Source of the DNA: Methanomicrobiales archaeon
Lineage (GTDB): Archaea; Halobacteriota; Methanomicrobia; Methanomicrobiales; Methanomicrobiaceae
Reading direction: 5' to 3'
NCBI GenBank assembly: GCA_012523385.1
Contig: JAAYIO010000012.1
Coordinates: forward strand, 1-13,116
Length of the DNA: 13,116 nucleotides
In this document: positions 7,596 to 13,116 of the stretch, in pieces
How the letters are laid out: the number at the start of each line of letters is the position of its first letter
How positions within the stretch are numbered: position 1 is the stretch's first letter
Notes under the pieces: generated by a model
Database searches by the model: none
What the model saw: only the letters and a program-made list of their open reading frames with translations
What the model was told of the DNA's origin: nothing
Position numbers and translations under genes: made by a program

Positions 7596-7916
7596 ATGGG
7601 CGGAGAAATCTATCAGGCTCAGGTGATCAAAAATTTCTTTGAGACGATCACCGGGACTGACCGAAACATGACACGGATCTTTATGTGCGTTGTCAGTACG
7701 GCAAAACTCCGAATGGAACCGCCAGAACGGATCTCGTTCCTTGTGGAACAGATTAAAAAATCTAAAATAAAGCGTGAACTCTCTATTGATATCATCGATT
7801 ATATGTGCGAGGTAGCAATTGATATCGACCTCACATCCGTGATGACGGCATTCGGAACACAGGAAGTGGCCGGAATTGCTGATGAAATAGGTGGCATCAG
7901 TTTTGATTCGCTCTGA
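7596..7916 (+). CDS. conserved-looking 106-aa protein, function unknown
   Basis: A small soluble protein with no signal peptide or membrane segment. Predicted mostly helical: an N-terminal helical part (IYQAQVIKNFFETITG), a mixed central part (MTRIFMCVVSTAKLRMEPPE), a basic stretch (IKKSKIKRE at about residues 50-58) and an acidic, hydrophobic C-terminal half (IDYMCEVAIDIDLTSV). I do not recognise a family. Reality as a gene is supported by the well-placed TATA box, ordinary codon use, a single good ATG, and tight convergent packing with the MATE gene (12 bases between stops). A role in regulation or protein binding is conceivable, but no motif supports it. Confidence 0.75.
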   Translation: MGGEIYQAQVIKNFFETITGTDRNMTRIFMCVVSTAKLRMEPPERISFLVEQIKKSKIKRELSIDIIDYMCEVAIDIDLTSVMTAFGTQEVAGIADEIGGISFDSL

Positions 7917-7928
7917 AACACACGAATA

Positions 7929-9275
7929 TTAAATTTTAATTTCCTTCCATTTTCCGGACCGAAACATCAGATAGATGGCAACGGTCTGAACGAGGATACC
8001 CATTGACATTGCGTACCACACGCCCACAAGACCTGTTCCGGTGAGTTTAGGGATAATAAGTGCAAGGGGCACCTGAAGAAGGAAATATGAAATGATGGTT
8101 GCATACATCGGCTTTCTCGTATCACCTGCGCCGTTTAAGGCAAACGAAAGGACGGTCGAGACAGCAATTAACACATAAAATGGCGATACTATCAGGAAAT
8201 ACGAAGCGGCACATGCGTTCGACAAACCGCTCGGGTCAAAGATTTCGGTAAGGTTTCCACCAAACGTCAGAACAATTACCGTGCTTACGGCCATGAACGC
8301 ACCAAATATCACGAGTGCCCTCCATGCAGACGCTTCTGACCGCTCAGGGTCTCCTGCACCGATATTCTGCCCAACCATCACTGCTGCAGCAGTGGCAATA
8401 CCAAACCCCGGCATCATAGCAAGCATCTCAATACGACTGACAATTCCAAATGCGGAGAGGGCGAGTGTCCCATACGATGCGATGATGATGTACATGATGA
8501 GAGAACCCACACTCCGTACCCCTGACTGAACCATATTCGGCACTGCCACCCGCATGATGCGGTGCATCAGGTAAAGATCCGGTTTTGTCTGACGAGTAAA
8601 TCCCATCTGTTGATTCAGACGACGGAGGAGTAAAAAAACACCAATTCCAAGTCCTACCGCCCGGGTAATTACTGTTGCCGCCGCGGCACCAGAAACCCCC
8701 ATCGCCGGTGCAATCCCTAACCCGAACATGAGGATAGGATCGAGAATGACATTGAGTATGTTAATCACGAGAACTATGAGAAGAGGTGTTTTTGTGTCAC
8801 CAATACTCTGAAAAAAGGCAGAAATAATCCAGAATTCAACCAGAGTCACAATGCCGAGAGAGAACACCTGCAAATAAGGAGCACCCTCTGTTACCACCTC
8901 GTCTGGCGCCCCAAAAATGGCCAGCATCTCATCAGCAAAGAAATACCCAACCACAGATATGACCAAAGATAAGACGGCACCGAGTATCAGAGCCTGAATT
9001 AACACCCGTCCGGCATGGGAATAATTTCCTTCCCCATAATACCGGGAGACAAATGCCGTAGTCCCACTGGCAAGCCCGATGATCAGCGTCATCAAAACAA
9101 AAACAACGGAGACGGAAAGACCTACACCACCAATCGCCGCCTGGCTGATTCGGCCGACAAAGAAGAGGTCGACCACCTCCATCATGGAATGAAGAATATT
9201 GGCGGCCACGATGGGTGCTGCAATGGTGAGAAGAGAACGCGTGATAGGCCCTTTTGTCAGATCAACCGATTTCAT
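7929..9275 (-). CDS. MATE family multidrug/cation efflux transporter
   Basis: A 448-aa polytopic protein with about twelve membrane segments, normal for MATE antiporters, which export organic cations or other small molecules against a Na+ or H+ gradient. The opening MKSVDLTKGPITRSLLTIAAPIV and the block ANILHSMMEVVDLFFVGRI (residues 25-43) are characteristic. The two repeated halves are evident: the second starts around MRVAVPNMVQSGVRSVG and includes GIVSRIEMLAMMPGFGIATAAAVMVGQNIGAG, the usual second-half MATE block. Substrate cannot be inferred. It is last in a same-strand run after larB, nadM and the coiled-coil gene, but a TATA-like string in the 45-base gap suggests it can also be transcribed alone. 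It converges with the 106-aa gene. Confidence 0.95.
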   Translation of the reverse strand: MKSVDLTKGPITRSLLTIAAPIVAANILHSMMEVVDLFFVGRISQAAIGGVGLSVSVVFVLMTLIIGLASGTTAFVSRYYGEGNYSHAGRVLIQALILGAVLSLVISVVGYFFADEMLAIFGAPDEVVTEGAPYLQVFSLGIVTLVEFWIISAFFQSIGDTKTPLLIVLVINILNVILDPILMFGLGIAPAMGVSGAAAATVITRAVGLGIGVFLLLRRLNQQMGFTRQTKPDLYLMHRIMRVAVPNMVQSGVRSVGSLIMYIIIASYGTLALSAFGIVSRIEMLAMMPGFGIATAAAVMVGQNIGAGDPERSEASAWRALVIFGAFMAVSTVIVLTFGGNLTEIFDPSGLSNACAASYFLIVSPFYVLIAVSTVLSFALNGAGDTRKPMYATIISYFLLQVPLALIIPKLTGTGLVGVWYAMSMGILVQTVAIYLMFRSGKWKEIKI

Positions 9276-9305
9276 TCCCTTTACACCCGCCTGAGTCCTG
9301 ACAAA

Positions 9306-9313
9306 AATATATC
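9306..9313 (-). promoter_or_regulatory. possible TATA box for the MATE gene
   Basis: Minus-strand GATATATT is centred about 34 bases before the MATE start codon, predicting a leader of about 8 bases. It lies in the 45-base gap after the coiled-coil gene. No spaced Shine-Dalgarno sequence precedes the ATG (an AGGGA directly abuts it). Confidence 0.45.
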
Positions 9314-9320
9314 CCGAAAA

Positions 9321-10619
9321 TCAGGAGAAATCCGGTACCTTAACGAGATTGATATGGACACCCTCGCCTGCCAGATATCCCAGATTCAGCCTGAGGTGCT
9401 CCACCATCTCCGGCGCTGAAGCACGAATTTCATCGGAGATATTGTGTATATCGTTTATCTCAGCAGAATTTCGAACAATTTGTTCGCTCAGTTTTTTGAT
9501 TTTGCCCTCCATTCCCGCTTTTCTTCTAACATACCCCACTTCACCCAAGGCATGCGTCAATCGGGCATTCTTTGCATGTAGATCATCTGCTTGTGCAATG
9601 ACTTCTGTCAAAGGAATGATAAACGCATCCTGTTCAGAGAAGAGTGCCTGTTCATCCTTGTTTTTAATGAGAGAATCATTCTCACGGATCATCCGGGCAA
9701 GATGAGGAAAGAGGGACGGGTAGGCAGCAAGTCCCCGGATTCGTTCATCAGAGGAAGGTGACTCAAGTCCGCTCCGGACCGATTTAAGAAGTGCAATCGT
9801 CTCCTTATCATTTGAGAGTTCACAGAAATGGACGGCCTTCCGGAATACATTTGCAGACTGGGACAATAGGCGCTTATAATCAGCATCTGCCTCACGTAGT
9901 GTATCCTTGCAGGTCGCCTGTCGTGCGATGAGTGCATTATACTCATCAGCCTCAGGCCCCTCAATGAGGACCTGCAGATCACATTTGAGGGCAGATAGCT
10001 CTGCATCCAGTTTCTCGTTTTCCTCTGTCAGATGAGAAACAGTACGCAGAGCTTCGTCCAGCTTATTCTGATGTGCGAGGAGAAGCGCATGCGTCTCTGT
10101 CGCCTCATCGACCCAGCCGGACTGCTTCCGTGACGTGGCAAGAACGCTGGAGAGGGCATTTACTTCGCGTCCGATAACATCGATCTGGAGCCGAATCTCC
10201 TTCATTTGTGCAGGAAACACATTTGCAATGTACCGGCCGGGCCCTTTGGTGTTCTTTGTTATTTGCGCAATCAGTTCAACGCAGTTATCATAATATTCTC
10301 CGGGAACCTCTGAAACCGAAAGAGCGAGGGTCTTTTCCATCGCTGCTGCATAGTTGGGCACACCCTGTTCCACTACCTTGAGGAGTTTTGGGTGAACAAC
10401 CTCATTTTCCTCGGGCTTGGCACTTTTTAGCGCACCAATTAGCCCCTGCATCTCACCAACTGCCTCACATACACGAGGACGTGATTCACGGACGGCACGG
10501 TCTGCCTCTTCAAAAATGGCACGCTCTTTCTCTGCAATCCATGCGGGAATATCTATAAACACCAGATCTGTCTCTTTCGGTTCTGCTCTACGTCTCAGTA
10601 ATTTATCCAGAAAACCCAT
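9321..10619 (-). CDS. coiled-coil protein, function unknown
   Basis: A 432-aa soluble, highly charged, alpha-helical protein with no signal peptide or membrane segment. The basic N-terminus MGFLDKLLRRRAEP is followed by IDIPAWIAEKERAIFEEAD. Heptad-like coiled coil is most evident around residues 140-265 (including LTEENEKLDAELSALKCDLQVL at 197-218) and 338-400. Between them is a helical section with PSLFPHLARMIREN (301-314). There is no Walker A box, so resemblance to SMC/SbcC-type proteins would be due to coiled coil only. GGAG sits 8 bases before the ATG (10628-10631), a good ribosome site. It is third in the larB-nadM run, 68 bases after nadM. I know of no defined function; a cytoskeletal, scaffold or membrane-tethering role is only a guess. 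Confidence 0.85.
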   Translation of the reverse strand: MGFLDKLLRRRAEPKETDLVFIDIPAWIAEKERAIFEEADRAVRESRPRVCEAVGEMQGLIGALKSAKPEENEVVHPKLLKVVEQGVPNYAAAMEKTLALSVSEVPGEYYDNCVELIAQITKNTKGPGRYIANVFPAQMKEIRLQIDVIGREVNALSSVLATSRKQSGWVDEATETHALLLAHQNKLDEALRTVSHLTEENEKLDAELSALKCDLQVLIEGPEADEYNALIARQATCKDTLREADADYKRLLSQSANVFRKAVHFCELSNDKETIALLKSVRSGLESPSSDERIRGLAAYPSLFPHLARMIRENDSLIKNKDEQALFSEQDAFIIPLTEVIAQADDLHAKNARLTHALGEVGYVRRKAGMEGKIKKLSEQIVRNSAEINDIHNISDEIRASAPEMVEHLRLNLGYLAGEGVHINLVKVPDFS

Positions 10620-10627
10620 CTATCTTT

Positions 10628-10631
10628 CTCC
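10628..10631 (-). promoter_or_regulatory. Shine-Dalgarno site of the coiled-coil gene
   Basis: Minus-strand GGAG with 8 bases to the ATG at 10619. This indicates a leadered message and so favours co-transcription from upstream (larB-nadM) over a leaderless start here. Confidence 0.5.
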
Positions 10632-10687
10632 ATCCCTTCATTGTTGATCTCTCATTTCATATCTCACTGCAAAGGTTGCAATGCGGG

Positions 10688-11203
10688 TCAGTCGCTCCCG
10701 GATACATCAAAAAGGCGTTTGACACCATCGATTTCATCAATCACACCGGCCACCTCTGGCGGAACAAGCGCTCTCCAGTCTTCTCCTGCAAGCATACGCC
10801 TGCGAATCTCTGTTCCGCTATGATCCTTCCGTTTATACATCTCCGGGGAGATGACCTCGGTACCACTCTCGCTAAAGAGACGGACAACGAGTGGATTTGA
10901 GGAATACACCGCATTAAAGGGAGGAGATATCGCACGTGCGTGGGAAACCCAAAGTGCATTTCGCTGAATGTCTTCAATAGGAATTACATAAAACGGAAGA
11001 GAAAGCGACTTTTCCAGTGCACGGGTGATCATCAAAACCCGTTCACCAGCGGTAAAGGGATTATGTGTTGTATGGCTTAACTGTGCACTGCCGATGCCAA
11101 TCACCAGCTCATCCACCTCTTCTGCGATCTGCATAATAACGGACTGGTGGCCATAGTGATATGGCTGAAACCGGCCGATATAAAAACCTCTAATCATTTC
11201 CAT
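10688..11203 (-). CDS. nadM: archaeal nicotinamide-nucleotide adenylyltransferase (NadM type)
   Basis: A 171-aa cytosolic nucleotidyltransferase that joins NMN, and in many members nicotinate mononucleotide, to AMP from ATP, giving NAD or NaAD. The N-terminal block GFYIGRFQPYHYGHQSVI carries the HxGH motif (H16, G18, H19), and IGIGSAQLSHTTHNPFTAGER follows, as in Methanocaldococcus and Methanothermobacter enzymes. The C-terminal SGTEIRRRML corresponds to the second ATP-binding signature. I start at ATG 11203 because GGGGAG (11210-11215) lies 6 bases upstream; ATG 11197 is a close alternative. A longer frame to 11260 would add unrelated residues and overlap larB by about 70 bases. It overlaps the 3' end of larB by 14 bases, so the two are co-transcribed and probably coupled. 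Confidence 0.94.
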   Translation of the reverse strand: MEMIRGFYIGRFQPYHYGHQSVIMQIAEEVDELVIGIGSAQLSHTTHNPFTAGERVLMITRALEKSLSLPFYVIPIEDIQRNALWVSHARAISPPFNAVYSSNPLVVRLFSESGTEVISPEMYKRKDHSGTEIRRRMLAGEDWRALVPPEVAGVIDEIDGVKRLFDVSGSD

Positions 11204-11972
11204 TCTCTGCTCCCCGTGCAATCTGTGCCGCAAATGCACCTGCCGTAAACCCGGCGTCAATATTTACTACAGCAATCACCGAGCAGGATTGCAGCATACT
11301 GCCAAGTGCTGCTTCCCCCTTTCCCATATACCCATATCCGGTAGATACCGGTACGCCTATCACCGGGCGACTGACAAGACCTGCAACCACTGATGGGAGC
11401 GTTCCTTCCCTCCCGGCAGCAACAATATAGACATCAGCGCTCTGCATCAGTTTAAGTGCCGGAAAAAGACGGTGTATCCCTGCGGCTCCGACATCATATG
11501 CCGAAATTACCTGACACCCCATCTCTTCTGCAATGATGCGGGCCTCTTCTGCCACCCGAATATCAGATGTGCCTGCCGTGATGATGCCAACGACACCCCC
11601 ATGCAGAGATGGAGACGGAATACGGGAGGCCACAAGTGCCCTTGCTGCAGAATGATACACACAGGAAAAACCTTCATCTGCTGCCACTTTTTGAATATCT
11701 GCACTGACATCCTCAGACACTCGTGTCGCAATACATTTTCCGGTTTTTCGGACCAGCGTGAGAATAATCTCAATCAGATGGTCCGGATCCTTGCCCTCCC
11801 CCAGCACAACCTCAGGCATTCCGCATCGCATCATACGGCCGGTGTCAATTCGTGCTATCTCTCCAAGTGCTTCTATCTGAAAGCCGTGTATCTCCTGTTC
11901 GGCCTCACTGAAAGAAATATCTCCTGATTTATAGGCGTTCAGAAGATCCCTGAGTGTCGGATAAGGATTCAT
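11190..11972 (-). CDS. larB: LarB, pyridinium-3,5-biscarboxylic acid mononucleotide synthase
   Basis: A 260-aa PurE-like (AIR carboxylase fold) enzyme. LarB carboxylates the pyridine ring of NaAD and cleaves its phosphoanhydride, releasing AMP and P2CMN, the first intermediate of the nickel-pincer nucleotide cofactor. The C-terminal catalytic domain begins near residue 125. Motifs seen are TAGTSDIRVAEEA (132-144), SAYDVGAAGIHRL (157-169), AAGREGTLPSVVAGLV (185-200), VIGVPVSTGYG (204-214), MLQSC with C230 at the position of the family's conserved cysteine, and VVNIDAGFTAGAF (235-247). The N-terminal 120 residues match the LarB-specific extension (LNAYKSGDISFSEAEQ). No Shine-Dalgarno sequence precedes the ATG, so the transcript is likely leaderless. 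larC and larE are not in this window. Confidence 0.92.
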   Translation of the reverse strand: MNPYPTLRDLLNAYKSGDISFSEAEQEIHGFQIEALGEIARIDTGRMMRCGMPEVVLGEGKDPDHLIEIILTLVRKTGKCIATRVSEDVSADIQKVAADEGFSCVYHSAARALVASRIPSPSLHGGVVGIITAGTSDIRVAEEARIIAEEMGCQVISAYDVGAAGIHRLFPALKLMQSADVYIVAAGREGTLPSVVAGLVSRPVIGVPVSTGYGYMGKGEAALGSMLQSCSVIAVVNIDAGFTAGAFAAQIARGAENGND

Positions 11973-11978
11973 GACTGA

Positions 11979-12010
11979 TAGTTATCATATTGGTATACGT
12001 GAAATAACTA
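11979..12010. promoter_or_regulatory. symmetric element, candidate bidirectional promoter/operator for larB and the membrane protein gene
   Basis: TAGTTAT (11979-11985) and ATAACTA (12004-12010) form a perfect 7-base inverted repeat with an 18-base spacer. Inside the spacer, the palindrome GTATAC (11993-11998) is centred exactly halfway between the larB ATG (11972) and the divergent ATG at 12019, about 23.5 bases from each. AT-rich strings on both strands could serve as TATA boxes. There is no other room for promoters, and neither start has a strong Shine-Dalgarno sequence. The role is inferred. Confidence 0.45.
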
Positions 12011-12018
12011 GGTATTGC

Positions 12019-12363
12019 ATGGCACCAACATACCTTCTCTATGTAACTATCTTCGGAGTCATCGTAGCAGCATTCCTCTGGCTGCGTGATGGACGAATAT
12101 TTTATCGAACCGGCGACCAGACGTACCGGAGGGCTGCGTATATGGGGGTGCTCTTCACTGCACTTGCTTCTATGGGGCTTTATTTTGCATATCAGGAAGC
12201 CGAATTTATTGGGTTAGGCATCGTTCTCATCGCATTATACCTGCAGGGAAGAGTAGAAAAGACGAAAGTCTTCAGCTCTGCGGCCACTACAACAGACCGT
12301 TTACTGGGAGCAGTTCCGGTCAAGAGATCCGGGGAAAAAACCCCAAAAAAAGGAGTGAAATAG
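12019..12363 (+). CDS. small membrane protein upstream of hisS, function unknown
   Basis: A 114-aa protein with three likely membrane segments: TYLLYVTIFGVIVAAFLWL at residues 4-22, then YMGVLFTALASMGLYFAY and FIGLGIVLIALYLQG. A basic loop (LRDGRIFYRTGDQTYRRAA) separates the first two, and the C-terminus is basic (VKRSGEKTPKKGVK), consistent with a cytoplasmic tail. No family is recognised. ATG 11971 would add 16 residues but overlaps the divergent larB start codon within the same CATG and leaves no promoter space, so ATG 12019 is preferred. The first membrane segment also then begins directly at the N-terminus. The stop codon is 4 bases before hisS, so the two are co-transcribed. Confidence 0.75.
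   Translation: MAPTYLLYVTIFGVIVAAFLWLRDGRIFYRTGDQTYRRAAYMGVLFTALASMGLYFAYQEAEFIGLGIVLIALYLQGRVEKTKVFSSAATTTDRLLGAVPVKRSGEKTPKKGVK
12351..12358 (+). promoter_or_regulatory. Shine-Dalgarno site of hisS
   Basis: AGGAGTGA lies 9 bases before ATG 12368, inside the last codons of the upstream membrane protein gene. It fixes the hisS start and implies translation from a shared message. Confidence 0.75.
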
Positions 12364-12367
12364 ATAC

Positions 12368-13116
12368 ATGATACAGCGACCGCGAGGCACACGGGACTTT
12401 CTTCCCGACGAGATGGAATTCCGCAGAAATATCGAGATGAAGATGCGGGAGGCAGCACGCCGATGGGGGTATCGTGAAGTCTGCACACCCACGTTTGAAA
12501 CACAGGAGCTCTATACCATCCGTTCAGGAGAGGGAATCATCAATGAGATGTATACATTCGAAGACAAGGGGGGAAGGGCACTGGCACTACGTCCAGAGGG
12601 CACTGCAGCTGTTCTGCGGATGTATGTGAATGAAGCAAAGGTGCTTGCAAAACCGTTGCGCTGGTGTTACCTCTCAGACTGTTACCGTTATGAACGTCCC
12701 CAAAAAGGCAGGTATCGTCAGTTCTGGCAATTTGGTGCAGAACTCATCGGAGCAGACACCGCTGAGGGGGATGCTGAAATAATCCTTCTCGCTGATGACA
12801 TTCTACGGGCAGCAGGCGTCACCTATGACCTTCATGTCGGTCACCTTTCCCCGATGCGGGCCATTCTCCGGGACATACCTGAAGAACGGAAGAGGGTCAT
12901 CATGGCCCTTCTCGATAAAAAAAACATGGAAGGACTCGAGGAGACCCTCAGTTCGTGGCACTTAGAAGACCTCGAGTGCTCCCTGAAAGACCTGCTTGAG
13001 GCAACGACCACGGATGAGGTATTTGCCATCACCGGACCAATTCCCGAACAGGAACGGATCGAGGCAGTGGTCAATGTGCTAAAGACCGAGAATATCCAAT
13101 TCCGCCAGAATTATGG
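12368..13116 (+). CDS. hisS: histidyl-tRNA synthetase, 5' part (runs off window)
   Basis: Class II aminoacyl-tRNA synthetase that charges tRNA-His. About 249 of roughly 410 residues are visible. The N-terminus IQRPRGTRDFLPDEM is the family's opening. Motif 1 lies in the following helix and strand (WGYREVCTPTFETQELY). The histidine-site block ALRPEGTAAVLRMY and motif 2 (CYRYERPQKGRYRQFWQFG) with its ATP-binding arginine are intact, followed by GAELIGADTAEGDAE. The second histidyl-adenylate signature and the anticodon-binding domain lie beyond the window. It follows the small membrane protein gene by 4 bases with a strong Shine-Dalgarno sequence. No anomaly is seen in the visible part. Confidence 0.96.
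   Translation, partial: MIQRPRGTRDFLPDEMEFRRNIEMKMREAARRWGYREVCTPTFETQELYTIRSGEGIINEMYTFEDKGGRALALRPEGTAAVLRMYVNEAKVLAKPLRWCYLSDCYRYERPQKGRYRQFWQFGAELIGADTAEGDAEIILLADDILRAAGVTYDLHVGHLSPMRAILRDIPEERKRVIMALLDKKNMEGLEETLSSWHLEDLECSLKDLLEATTTDEVFAITGPIPEQERIEAVVNVLKTENIQFRQNY

Noticed and set aside
10670..10682. TGCAA-AGG-TTGCA inverted repeat between nadM and the coiled-coil gene
   Set aside because: Only 5-base arms with a 3-base loop and no T-tract; too weak to call a terminator or operator.
11204..11260. N-terminal extension of NadM
   Set aside because: The added residues are the antisense-free frame-shifted reading of the larB end and do not resemble NadM; GGGGAG is well spaced for ATG 11203.
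12331..12344. GGGG-A6-CCCC as an intrinsic terminator
   Set aside because: Followed by an A-run, not T, within a coding sequence and directly before the hisS ribosome site; the stem is only 4 bases.
1..13116. Mobile elements, CRISPR array, tRNA/rRNA genes, defence system
   Set aside because: No transposase or integrase, no regularly spaced repeats, no cloverleaf-like sequence and no nuclease or toxin-antitoxin gene were seen; the window is dominated by housekeeping and conserved archaeal genes.

Overview
The window looks like chromosomal core DNA from a methanogenic euryarchaeon, most likely of the order Methanomicrobiales; the genus cannot be settled by eye. Supporting this are an archaeal-type valyl-tRNA synthetase, an archaeal NadM-type adenylyltransferase, a YGR210-type GTPase with a TGS domain, a stand-alone pyruvate-kinase C-domain protein, TATA boxes placed for leaderless or near-leaderless mRNAs, and T-tract terminators. 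No tRNA, rRNA, CRISPR array, insertion sequence or integrase was seen. Genes are tightly packed.

Left part (1-4400): the 3' part of a thymidylate kinase gene (+) runs 23 bases into the end of valS (-). valS is divergent from a DUF92 (VTE6-like) polytopic membrane protein gene, and the 159-base gap between them carries two palindromic elements. A 306-base convergent gap with T-tracts but no convincing gene follows.

Middle (4700-7920): a minus-strand pair encodes a pyruvate-kinase C-domain-like protein followed, 6 bases later, by a six-TM membrane protein with an acidic C-terminal tail. This pair is divergent from the YGR210-type GTPase gene. A small orphan gene (106 aa) behind a strong TATA box comes next.

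Right part (7929-13116): a minus-strand run larB > nadM > coiled-coil protein > MATE transporter. larB and nadM overlap. Their chemistry connects: NadM-type enzymes can make nicotinic acid adenine dinucleotide (NaAD), which is the substrate LarB uses to start the nickel-pincer nucleotide cofactor. larB is divergent from a small membrane protein gene that leads directly into hisS (partial at the window end). The larB/membrane-protein start region holds a compact symmetric element that may be a bidirectional promoter.

No clearly new multi-gene defence or mobile system is visible. The best leads are the larB-nadM-coiled-coil cluster with its symmetric promoter, the PK_C-like/membrane protein pair, and the two-part DUF92 protein.
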